Below are positions 1 to 13,100 of a stretch of DNA of 64,000 nt, piece by piece (position 1 is the first letter of the stretch; every line of letters begins with the position of its first letter). The position numbers and the translations under genes were made by a program. The notes under the pieces are model-generated. The model did not search any database and was not told the origin of the DNA. It saw only the letters and a program-made list of their open reading frames with translations. The stretch spans positions 6,744,658-6,808,657 of the forward strand of contig VUYV01000015.1 of the NCBI GenBank assembly GCA_008711295.1, written 5' to 3'. Source of the DNA: Anarhynchus alexandrinus. Taxonomy: Eukaryota > Chordata > Aves > Charadriiformes > Charadriidae.

Positions 1-1113
1 CCTGACACAGAGCTCGTGTGAGAATTCCAGCTTTCTCCTCTCCAGCTGTTGCCAAGAGACAGTGCTGCCCTGGAGGCTCTTCCAAAAACCTCCACCAGCC
101 CCCTCCAAACCTCACAGAAAAGCTACATCAATACACACCACTGCTTTCCTGCTGCTCTGCATCAGTGATCCTCCTGCACGCCACAGCCTGGTTGAGAAAC
201 ACCTAATGTTCTCTCTTTCAGCTCTTTAACACATACAAGAGTGCTCAGGGCTCCTCTTATACTGGAGGTCTCCGCCAAAATTTCTCAGTTACAAGAAGTG
301 TTGGCAAGCCAACAGGCAAGCCTTCACTTCTCTTCGAGTCACAATGAATTTTGCTGACTATGGGGCTGCCCTACAGAGCTCGCCCAAGTAGCAATACAAG
401 TACTGAGAGACAATTAATAGTCACACAGATTTTTGGGCACTTTCTGTTCACTCTTGCTAGCACACCAGTGTGGGTCGTGGACATGAAGAGACACGACTCC
501 TGACAAGCACTTCTGTGTAGTACAGCGAGATGACTGATTTCACCTGAAGTTTTGGTTTGATAGAGGAAGCTCAGGACGGTACTAGTACTGAAACTGAAAT
601 CAATATAAATGCTGTGGTTGTGGATACACCATACTACTAGTGTAGATCAATATAATTTCTCTACTTCAATATAGTCAGTTTCCCCAATTGCACAACAGTT
701 TAGAATCTTTTCTTAGAACCCAAACCCTCAGGACCAAGAGAGTGTATTTGTGTCATCCTTCCTTTTAAAAAAAGATGCAAAAGTCAAATAGAAAAAAAAA
801 AGATTAAAAAGCTAGACAGCAAAGAAAAGAATCCCTCAAGCTCCTGTATATCAGTTAGTTTTACTCACAACATAACCTCTGTTTTTTCTGTTGGTCCTGT
901 CACTCTTGACAGCTCTATAGGGTAATGTTTATATTTGTTTTGTGCTAATATACCACCTATACATACACATCATCAAAGCATCATGACCTGCTGCCCATAA
1001 AGGAGACAGTATAGTAATGCAAGTAATTACATAATCACAGAAGTTCAACAATCCATGCAGTACAATAAAGGGGCTTGACAGTTTTAAAGTAATTTGCCAC
1101 TTTTTTAACAAAC
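1..1113 (-). other. EPG5: Partial EPG5 intron 39
   Basis: AT-rich intronic DNA running off the left edge. No exon, retroelement or RNA gene recognised. The short A-rich tract near 780-800 is low complexity. Confidence 0.7.
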
Positions 1114-4100
1114 CTGGAGGATTAAAGATGACTACATCATCTAGCAACTTGCACATTTCTTGTTCCAAAACCGCAAGAGTAATCTTTCCACTTTGTTCTA
1201 AGGTGCTGAGAAATTGAACCACCTGGCGAATGTATGCTTGGCACTTCAGTGTTGCATCCTGTTAATCAAAATCAATTAGAAAAAAAATCATGGCTAGAAC
1301 TCTTTCCACGCTCCGTAATATACAAAAGCAGAACACTGCAAGAGACAAGAACAGCTCAGAGACACTGTAAAACCAGTTCAACTTACAAGGTGGACATGAC
1401 TATCTGAGGATGCACCGAAGCCTGCTGAGATTTTCAGGAGCTTCACTGTCAGTTCAGCTGCAGCATCCTTCGCGAGGATAACAGAGGGAGGGTAGTGACT
1501 GCTGCAGTAGCTGATGATGCTTTGATAAGACGAAATGCCCACAAGCTGCCAAGGAAGGGAGCTGGTCTGTCCAAGAAGATTTAGGAGTGGCGATTCCTGA
1601 AGATTTAAAGACATCAGTCTAAGCTCCACCTTCTTTGCTGTTTTAAATTAATATTCACAGTACTCAACATTGGAAGGAAGCCCAGACTCCAAAATTTGAA
1701 GGAGACAGAGTAGAAACTCCACAGAAACATGACCACTGGGAGTTTGGCTGAAAAGCAACTCCTCATTCAAGCAGCAAGCCAACACACGGATGTCATCTCT
1801 TGCATTCATGCAACAGTACTCAGACTGCTGCAGCAGCTCTAACCAAGCACAAAGGTCAGAGATGTTAAAATTTGACATGTAAACATGTAAAGACAGCTAG
1901 AAAGAAATGGAGACCCTGCAGGGTAAAGTCACTTCCATAAAGGTTTAAAAAAGGCATTAAAAATTATTTTTTAAAAAATTAATATAAGTTCACGGTAGAA
2001 CAGGGGCAGAAGCCAAGTCCCTCTATTTTCCATTCAGTGAATCATCTGTTAACATGGGGACTCCTCAAGTGTTTATTCTCATAAATACCATCCCAAACAG
2101 TACAGCAGCCTACAGTGTCAAAAACTCACACAGGCAGTGAAGGTACGCAGATGGAAAAGTCTCTCTGTCTACAACCAGCAGAGTCTAGCCCCAGCTACCA
2201 CCATCCTCCTCTCAAGGGTTCCTATACATCTGCAAAACAAAAGGCCCCCCCTGCACACTGAGAAGCGCCAAATTTCTACATGTTACAGAATGAACAAATA
2301 CTGGAATTGTGCTGATGGCCAACACAACCCAAAGACTATAAGGATCCAGAACTAACCCAAATTAGACCACAGAGCTGTGTCCAGCTCTGGAGCCCCCAAC
2401 ATCAGAAGGACATGGACCTGCTGGAGCAAGTCCAGAGGAGGCCACGAGGATGATCCAAGGGCTGGAGCACCTCTCCTACAAGGACAGGCTGAGAGAGTTG
2501 GGGGTGTTCAGCCTGGAGAAGAGAAGGCTCTCGGGAGACCTTAGAGCACCTTCTAGAACTTAAAGGGGCTTGAGGAAAGATGAGGAGGGACTTTTGATCA
2601 GGGAGTGGAGCCACAGGACGAGGGGGAACAGTTTTAAACTGAGAGATGGGAGATTTAGATTAGATATTAGGAAGAAATTCTTTCCTGTTAGGGTGGTGAG
2701 CCCCTGGCCCAGATTGCCCAGAGAAGCTGTGGCTGCCCCATCCCTGGAGGTGTTCAAGGCGAGGTTGGAAGGGGCTTTGAGCAACCTGGGCTCATGGGAG
2801 GTGTCCCTGCCGATAGCTGGGGGGTTGGAACGAGATGATCTTTAAGGTCCCTTCCAACCCAACTACATCATACTACCAGTGATTCTACATCAATAAGAAT
2901 GTGGCATGGGTACATCAAGTACTTTTTAAGTTGCTCACACACTAGAACATAGGGCAGAGAACTAAAGAGTTTGAGATTTAGGTCAAGGTGTCACAAGAGC
3001 GTTCTGGGAGGTAAAAAAAGTGACAGCGTGTCAGTTTAACACGTTGCTGGAGGCTAGGAGGGAATTCCTGAGGCTGACTCATACGATGTACAAACAGGTA
3101 TCTTCTGAAGCTTGAGAAGCTTCTGATAAGCAAATACATTCAGGTCAAAGCATGTGAACTCTGGTAATTTTCCTAAACTGGAACACAATGTTGATCAAAG
3201 GCTGCTGGTGACATGTTGACACAGCATCTTGTAATGTCTCAGAGGAAATGGAAAACGGAAGACGATGTGAGCAGGAGAAAGCTGGCAGATGTGAAATGGG
3301 ACTTCTTTGAAAGGTGCTGGGTAATCTTCAAGAGTCCTTCAGAAGCAATGGACTGAATGAGACTGTGCTAGATTTACCCACACAGAGCTCTTGGCAAAAG
3401 CAGGATTTTGGAAAGTTCAACCTAACACCCAGTGTTTCTCTTCCCTGTTCCAACAATTCAGAAATACTGGAATGCAACCATAAATGGGAAAAGCGCTGGG
3501 AAATCAGAGATGGTCAAATCCCCCTTCAGAGCAAGGGAACAAGAAAACTCAACCTAGGACTCAACAGATGAAGTGATCTGTACCCAGTAACTCAGAGGCA
3601 GACAGTGACAAGCTGCTTAAAGATATATCTGGTCTTCAAGATGTTGTTAGATCGTTGTGACTTGCCATCACATCACATGGAGTTAGGAGGGGAGCATTTT
3701 ATGGTAAGAAATAAATATCTGCAAAAGCAGTTCTGACTAAGGACTGAACAACACTTATTTATAACTCCTGAGACAACACGTTCAAGCAGACAAATATTTT
3801 CCTTTCAGACAGCTATGAAAAAAACTACACTCAGATCAAGTGCTGCTCCTAATCTCACAGGGACTAATCCCATTGCTGAGTCGTGCTTAACGCAACCAAC
3901 TTGAAGTGTGTCCAGTACTGAAGATCAGGTTGGAAAACATCACAAACATGCACAGTAAGAGACAGAGCTAGGCATAAGTTTTTCATAAATGCATGATTTC
4001 TTACCACCCTTCGACAGGTTCATGTTTGCCACTCAGAAAAAGAAGCAAGGCCCAGCGGAGATTTACGTGACTGGTCGTGACAAAATAAAGGTGAGTCTGT

Positions 4101-7100
4101 GAGCCTCCCAATTCTTCTCACAGAACCACAGGTATGAACACCAGAGTAAAAGCTGCTCCTGCACTCACACTGGCAGACTGCCTTAATTAAACCAGGCAGA
4201 CACTAGACACTCTTTTCCCTCAGTCTGCCAGAAAAGGTTTCACCTTAAGTTATATATAATATTGCATATGCATACATTACATATAACAGCTGGAGCTGAA
4301 CTTGTCAAGGGACGCAAAGAACAATAAGAAGGGCTTCTACAGGTACATCAGCCAGAAAAGGAAGGTCAAAGAAAGCATACCCCCTCTGATGAGCAAGACT
4401 GGCAAACTGGTAACAATGGACAAGACGACTGAGGTACTCAATAATTTTCTTGCCTCAGTCTTCACTGGCAACCTCTGTCCCCACACCTCTCAAGCTGATG
4501 GACCGCAAGACAGGGACTGGGGGAGCAAAGTTCCTCCCACTGTAAGAGAAGATCAGGTTCATGACCACCTGAGGAACTTGAACATACAGAAGTCTATGGG
4601 ACCTGATAAGCTGCACCCCTGAGTCCTGAGGGAACCAGTTGACGTAGTTTCCAAGACACTCTCCATCGTATTTCAAAAGTCATGGCAGCCAGGTGAAGTC
4701 CCCGGTGACTGGAAAAAGGGAAACATTGCACCCATTTTTAAAAAGGGTAGGAAGGAGGGCCTGGGAACTACTGACCTGTCAGCCTCATCACCTCTGTGCC
4801 TGGGAAGATCATGGAACAGATCCTCCTAGAAGCTATGCTAAGGCACATGGAGGACAGGGAGATTCGAGAAAGCCAGCATGGCTTCACCCAGGACAAGTCC
4901 TGCCTGACCATCCTTGTGGGCTTCTACGATGGAGTGACTACATCAGTGGACTACATCTGACTACATCAGAAGAGCTACGGATGTCTGGACATCTATCTGG
5001 AGTTCTGTAAGGCTTTTGAAATGGTCCCCCACATCATCTTTCTCACTAAATCTGAGAGATATGGATTTGACAGGTGGACTGTTTGGTGAACAAGGAATTG
5101 GTTGGATGGTGGCATCCAGAGGGTAGTGGTCAGCGGCTCAATGTCCAGATAGAGATCAGCGACAAGAAGTGTCCCTTAGGCATCCGTATTGGGAGCAGTA
5201 CTGTTTAATATCTTTGTCAATGACACAGACAGTGGGATCAAGTGTACCCTCAGCATGTTGTGATATAAATAAGAGTTGGGGTGTTGTTGGGGGTTGTTTT
5301 TGTGGGTTTGTTTTTTGTTTTTTGTTTTGTTTTGTTTATTTACAGTGAAAGTCGTGAGACACTGGCCCAGGTTGCCCAGAGAGGTGGGAGATGCCCCATT
5401 CCTGGAAACATTCCAGGTCAGGTTGGACAGGGCTTTGAGCAACCTGATCTAGTTGAAGGTGTCCCTGCTCGTGGCAGGGGGGTTGGACTAGATGATGACC
5501 TTTAAAGGTCCCTTCCAACCTGTCCTGGTCTCCAAAGGGAGGCAGGGGAGAGCATCTGTCGTTCAGCCCAGTGGCCAGTTCAGCTCAAACCACAACACCG
5601 TTCTATGCTTCTATGATTCTATATGCATGCACAATACATACGCACCTATACACACATGCACATAACATGTACATATATATGCACATGTATTATATATGCA
5701 CATGTAAATTCTTGCTAATACTACCTCTACTTCACATGTGCTTATAACTAAGGCTCTCCAAAACCAGGAAAGAGAAAAGGAAACAGACATTTTAATTAAG
5801 GCCTGGCCTAAGAGACCAGAAAGCTATACTGTGCAGCATCTCATACTTAACAGAAGGAGAAACAGCACAGTAGCTCTATACAACAACAATTTTTTAAACG
5901 CTAATGAAAGTAACATATATATTTGATCTTTCCAAAACCCAGAGTGTCATTTTGTAACTCCAGGAAACTGTCGGTATTTATTTGTTTACTCTTTACAACA
6001 CTACTGGATCACAGCACCTACAGAAGCTTAAAATGAACAACAGCTCTTCTTTTTTCAAACAAGTTATACGAAATCCCCCACATATGGAGTTCGTCTTGGC
6101 CATCTCTAGAACACTATTCAGGTATTTTACCTATGCAAAAAACACTTCAGAGTTAATCATTCTGCAAATGAGAAATAAGTTACATCCTGTGCCCTTGCTA
6201 GCAAAGGATTATTCTTCTGCTCAGACAAACAGGTATGAACCTTTCAAAAAAAATTACCTCTTTGCCTATAAGTTGTTCCTCCTTTGCCAACAGGACCATC
6301 ATACACAGCAAACAGACAATCATGTTGTGAGTCTGAGGAGGAGGGTTGGGATTCCAGGCATCAGAGAGGACACTGACCCAGTTTATTTCACATAAAACAT
6401 AACCCAAGAATAAGAAACAACTCTTGGGGCTGCCTCTTTCAATCTAGGAAGGAGAAAAAAAAAGACAGGCACATAAAACCATGTAAGATATTTCATAATT
6501 TTCAGTTTCTTAGCCAACTATAAATCCACAGCAGCATTTTAGGTCAGCAGAGGAGCAGACAGATGCCACTTCATCATTTTACCCATGCACACACCATAAG
6601 AGTTGCACATGTAACTTTCTAAGCCTCTCAGACAACCATTACAGAATACCAAGCTACTGCAAACCAGAAAGAAACCATCTATTACAAACTCTTAACCTCC
6701 ATTTCTCTTCACTCTAAGAGAAACTAAGAAACTCTGAGCCTGTTTAGAACTGCATGAAGAACTCATCCCAAACAGATAAGCAGTAAAACCTGGGGTATTT
6801 CAACACCTATCTGCAGCTTTACGCTGTCTCAGACAACTTGGAAGTGAGAACCACATGGCAACAGTAAAATATATTAACTCTAACTAAAAACATATTAAAT
6901 ATATATAAAATAAATGAGACATTCAGATGCAGCAATAACAGAATACAAATACTGCCAACTTTACAGCTCTCCACAACTTCAGCTAAGACTCAATAGCACT
7001 CCTTCACAAAAATGAATCGCAAAATGAGCAGTTGTGAATGCTACAAACTTTAAAAGCTTACTTGCTAAAAGAACTGTCTCCAGTTGTCCAGTTATTTTAA

Positions 7101-10100
7101 AGGGCAACGTTGATTATGAACTTAATTCAACAGATGCCGTGTACTCACTTTAAAGAACTCTTCCATCAGCATCTGGTCTGGATGCATTTCCTTCCATGGA
7201 AGCCTTCTGAACTCAGTATGGAAAGTATAGAGAATAAACTCTGGCATTTTGGGGGCTGTGCAACATTCACAGTAATGCATTAGATGTAACCAGAGAGCCC
7301 CACGGTGGCTTGGAAACAGCTTATCTAGAATCAAAGAAAATAGCTGAATTAACAACAGAAAAAAATCAGGGAAAGTTGATTACAGAAGAAAGTCCAATTT
7401 TGAAGATGAAAAGCCATAAAGACAAGTTATACTAAAATATAGTCGTCAAAGAAAAAAAAAGCATATTAAGCTTTTAGGTCTTTTTTTCTCCAAATCAAGA
7501 AGTGGGGGACCTTATGATTTCATGCCCTTCCTCGATCTTTTGAAGAGTTGCCGGACAATAATCTGAAGTTATAAAATACTCCTTCCATGTAGAATTTCAT
7601 TGCTTTTATGTTGGGTTCCTTTGGTGGTGGTGGTTGTTTTTTTTTAAAAAAAAAAGATCTTATGTATCTCAAATTTTATAAAACACACAATAATACGTCA
7701 TTTTTAATTATTTATTTTTACAAGGTAAGTTTGAACCTAGTTCATCCCTAAAAGTTTTTAAGAGGTATTGTGAAATTATTTTTTTTCATTCCTATGTCTA
7801 ACTACACATTAGGCACAATAAGAAATGCTAAATAGGAGCTCAAAGTGATCAGTCCTGGAGGTTAAACTACCCCCAAGACTAGCTGTTGAGACACATGTAT
7901 TGGTCATTGTGACATGCTACTGCATATGTTGTATGGGAACAACATACAGACCTGGAATGAAGAAGTCATGCCATTCTCATGACAGCTCACTTTGTTTTGC
8001 TTTAACTTTGTTATCAGACAGATATGCACTTATGAAACATGTTGTCTACCTTTGCCAAGGAAAACAGCTGTCTTTTAAGGATGAAATAAAGAAATGCTCC
8101 TGGTACCGCTGCAGTGATCATCTTGGCTAGAAGTTCTTAACAAACAAAATCCCTTCACGTCCCACAGCTCAATCAAAAATCCTTTTTGGTCCGATAGAAC
8201 AGAAAGTGCCACTACATTAAAACAGCGTGGACTTCACCCACCTTTAAAGCTCTCATGCAAAAGCTTGATGCAATCTGTAAACAAACAGACCATGGTGGCT
8301 GCTACAGGAGTGTCGCTCTCCAACCACGGGTAGCAGGACTGGTTACTTAAAAGGAGTGAAGCAACACAAATTTCAGTGTTAAGTTACCAGACTATAAACA
8401 CTTAAACAATTTAAATATTCTAAAGCACAGTAAATCAATACAGTAGGTAGTACACAGAAAAGCAATAGAGCAGGTATCAGCAGTCCTTTCACTCAAACTC
8501 AGCTCTTTAGAACTGCCTGTTTCTTCCTTAGGAGAGGTACATATTTTAATGTCACATTCAAGAGCCACAATACCATTGAGTAAGCAGAGATTACTTGTTT
8601 GACATTTCATAACTGAAATACCAAAACACAGGAATTTCTGAATGACACCACATACCACCTGCAGTCAACCTTCTAATTAAATGTTGGAGATGCACTCACA
8701 GTTCAAAAAGCTTTTGGCTTTGGAAGAAAGTCAAATTTAAGCGTATAACGTTACAAACAACTCTCCATGTGAAGACAGAGGAACACAAGACAGTAGATCA
8801 TCATAGGACTGATTTGGTCCAACGTTTCTTTACATACCACTGGCATTTGGGTTTGTAATTGTTTGGCTTTTTTGTTTTGTTTTAAGCTAAGGAATTACCA
8901 GTATTACGGAAAATAAAAAAAAAGGAATCTAAAATATAAACTTGAGTGTTTCCGGAACTAAGTGCAATTCATATTTTTATCATCTCTGCTTCCTGATCAG
9001 AGCTTGGTTATTTTAGATACAAGAAATATAATTACTCAATCCAAGTCTTGGAAAATTTGACTTAAGAAACTCATGAATTAGTTCTGTAATTGTTAAGGAT
9101 ATGACACAAGTCAGAGCTATTTAATGGAAGGTCACAATACAGACATGAATAAGAAAAAAAAATCAGATAACAATGAATACCATTTTCTTATAGGGTTAAA
9201 GTCCTTACTTGAGGAAAAACACGTTTAATTTTAAAATGCAACATATACCTTGCATCTTCCTTATCCAAGACGAGTATCCACGGTTTAAAGAGTCCAGCAA
9301 TGACTGAATACAAGGACTGCAATGCTAGAAGAAAATAAAACCAGAAGTTCCTTTTTTTTTTCCTCCTCAAATTAGCAACAGTGAACATACTACACTTTTC
9401 CAAATTTGAATACAATGTCCTTTGCTTATTCCAATATTTAATCAGTTCTTCCCCATCAAATAAAAATTTAAAATACAATATGCTTATTAGTAACTCTGGT
9501 TAACAATTTGATTGTTTTATACAACAATCATAACCACTTTGCATTGCTTAGATGTTTTATTAGTATCATTTTAAGACATTTGAGATTGTGGGGGTAATGA
9601 TTCATACTTTAAACCTGCTTATACTAAAATAAAAGGTGTTTTGGCAACTTTCTCCAAATCAAAATCACATCACAATGAAATTCAGTAGTCCCTCGTTCCC
9701 AAACCTCTGCTGAGTGCAAAGACTGTATTTTTCTTTGAAGAAAGTCTGATCTCTTCATAAAATAATTTTAAAGCAAGCTTAAATACAAACAAGCTTCTTC
9801 CAACAAGCATAAAGATAAAGTCCCACATGGCCATGAAGTAGCATTAACGTTTCCGGTCTGTATTTTAATGTCCCATTCACTGTACAAATGCAGAGTAAGA
9901 AGATTTTACTGTATATTTAAATGGTCTTTAACAGAGGAAATTGAAGAAACTGAGTGCCTGTTCTTAAGTAATTTGCTTAAAAGACACATTACCTGATAGA
10001 ATTCTGTTACTGCCAAGAGGCTCTTGGGCTAAATTAGCAAATTCAGTGTCAATAAGTTGTTTAATAAGATACTCCAGAAATGTATTCACTTCAGCCACAT

Positions 10101-13100
10101 AAGGACTCCATTTTGAAAACAGGCCAAAAGTCCTGAAGTCCATCGAAGCCAGTCGGAGTTTGCAGAAAGATGTGGAAAGCCATTCTATTGTCTCTCTAAC
10201 CTGTAAAAAGAAGGAAACTATTAATCAGCTACAGAAAGACCGCGCAGCAGTGTTATTTGTCACTGATGGGCATCCGTTTCAGCTGAAAACCATAATAAAT
10301 CAACCAAAGAGGCACTCACTTGTTCTGCAGAGAGGAGAGTTTTTGCAGCATCCCGCAAGACAGGACTTTCAGTAGAATCACTTTTCTTGAAGCTTCCCTG
10401 TTCAGTCACTGGTGAAACACATCCTAAAGCTTTAAGCGATGCCTTCCAACAGTCAGGGCTTAGAAGCTGCTCTGATGAGCCTTAGGAAAAAGAGAAGGGA
10501 ATGCATTTGTGAAAATCAGGGCAAGGATATTAGTCCCTTTCTCAACATGAGTCAGAAAAGGCTGAAATTAGAGCTCCCTACTGCACAGAAAGAAAAGGTA
10601 AGGCATGAAAGCCCCAAGTTTAAGGCTGAAAAAACTCTCTGATTCCCAAACGTAAGTAATTTAACATTCCCCTTTTGGCATCCACATGCTCTTTTCTTAG
10701 AGAGTTTCCCAGGCACCGAGTACATCCCTGGCTGCAAACACATATTAAGAGACAGTTGCTGCCTCAGCATGTATGGTTTGACAGAAAGTACTTTTGTTCT
10801 TTCAGAGGCACATCAGATTATAGGTAGAATCTAACGTCAACCAGGACATTTTCAGCAGATTTCACTATCAGTCCCAGGTCTCCATAATTCCAGTTCTCAG
10901 TTTGACATTGAAGGGTGCTCAAGAACAAGGATGCTGCATTACAGACTGTGGCATAATTATAATTAGTAAGTGCTTCCATTAATAGAAACCTTTCCTCCAT
11001 CCTTCTCCTGTAATACAGGCTGAAAATCTGTTGTCACTGATATGTGTACTTCGGTCTGCAGAATGTTTCTTCCTAATAGTGCTAATATGTGTCTAATCAA
11101 AACATATCACAGAGCATGCACATAAAAGTGCATACAGAAACTTAAGAAAGTTTAAATCATTCCGTATCTGTTGCTATTTACCTCTACTGCATGCAGTTTA
11201 GATTTTTAAGCCAGAAGAGTCCTGTATGAAAGGCTTAGTATGTATCAATTCAGATACTCACTTTGCACAAATAACCTTAGGAAATCACTATAGTGATCAG
11301 GGAACTGATACTGGAGAAGGTTAGTCCAATGCTTGCAGAAGATATTAAATGGCATCAAAATATCTTCTTCAGGTTCGAGGCCACATGCATTGAGAGCCAA
11401 GTGAATAGACTCCAGAAGCTTGGTACGTTCAGATAGAGGTGGCTTAGCAACGCTTAACCATTGTGTAAGGTCAAACTAGAAGAGAGGACAGGAAGCATTT
11501 GTAAGTAGGAGCTTTAACAGCCACAACACCTTTAGGAGAAGGGAGAAATTGTCAAGGGAAAAATAAAAAAATCCTGTAGTGTTAATATATTTAAGAAAAA
11601 CCTAATGAACTTGCACCTCATTAGCCCCAACTCAAAACCAAGGTAACGCTCTCCAAAGGTTATGATTTTGCATATTGTAGAAGTCCCTGAATTTATGAAA
11701 CAACCCTTGGCAGCGGTCCTCAGATTCATAAAGATGCCTATGAATTTCCACGCTTCAGTACCACTGCCAAACACACACTCACAAGCATTGGACTGGGCTA
11801 ATTGCCATAGTCCATACATTTTCAGATAGAGGTGCAAAGCATTTGTCGCCCCTAGGCCATCTGTTCAGACCTAGGTCAGCAGGGACAATGCTGATCATTG
11901 CCACTAAGGACAGATCAGTCATGCCCAAAACAGGCTGCCTGCTATTCACAGCTGTCAAACCCTGTCTCTGTGTAACTAATTAAGAGAACCAGAGTGATAT
12001 CAAAGTCTATAACAGTAATTTCTCCACTGACAATACAGGCCGACAGTATCATGCAGCCCTGAAACAAGAGATGTCCAAATCACTTGCTCTTACCTAACTC
12101 TGTATGTTTTAAGATCGCGTATGTGGCACACATGTCCTTCCCACCACAGAGGTGGAAGATTCAGTCACTGTAATTATTTTGTTTGTTTTTATTTTTATGA
12201 TACCTGGGATTCATTGGCTATTTTGATGAATGCCCCTGCAGAGATATCAGGCAGAAGCAGCCATCAAGAGCCTGCTTTAATTTCCTATCAGGAGGAAGAG
12301 CGCACTGAAGAGCAAACCATAGGAAGCACATACTGATAGTGTCTGGGCTAGGAACAGCTAGTTTAAGCTTCCTGTTTGCTTTTGCCTCCAACTCCTCTTG
12401 AGCTGAAATACAACACATACCATTCAGGATGAGCAACACAGACCTGCAGAACCTGTCAATGTTATTTTAAAGTACCAGATTTGCACCGCTTTCTTCCTTA
12501 GCCTAAAGTCACAGTTTCTGGGGAAAGAACACCCACTAAAGCAACCCACAAACCACATGCAGTGGTGATGAGTACTCTACCTTTGTCAGCAGCATGAAGA
12601 CAACATCACTGTTATCCTCACTCAGAAAGGCCACAACTTTTTCGTATAAAGTCACAAATTCATTGGGAGAGGCAACAGGAGTGAAGTAAGGAGAAAGGAG
12701 AGTACAGAGCCTTCGATTCTGCAGGATTGTCTGGAGGAGATGTTTGCACTCTGACTTGGTCCCACTGATGAACACCTGAGGAAAATCAGGAAAGGTGAGA
12801 AAAATGGCCCAGTGTGAATCTATTGGAAAACACAGCTTTTTGTCAAGACAACCATAATTTTGGTCCTTTTTTAAAAAGGAATTTTTTCTCAAAAATGACA
12901 GATTGTATGAGATCGACATCAACTAAAAACTGGTATTCCACAAGATATAACGTAAAATAAATACGTTTCCCTAGCACACTTAAGAACAGCCCTTGTGACC
13001 ACACATGTTGTCTAAAAATACCTAGAAATACAATTTTTCCAATGGGATAGCAAAAGAAAGAGAATCCAGATTTCAGCAGCGCTGCCTGAAACTAGGAAAA

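Noticed and set aside
2402..2845. Short frames on both strands
   Set aside because: They are fragments of a decayed CR1, not genes.
5982..6395. 137-codon + strand frame
   Set aside because: Largely antisense to EPG5 exon 37, with no similarity of its own.
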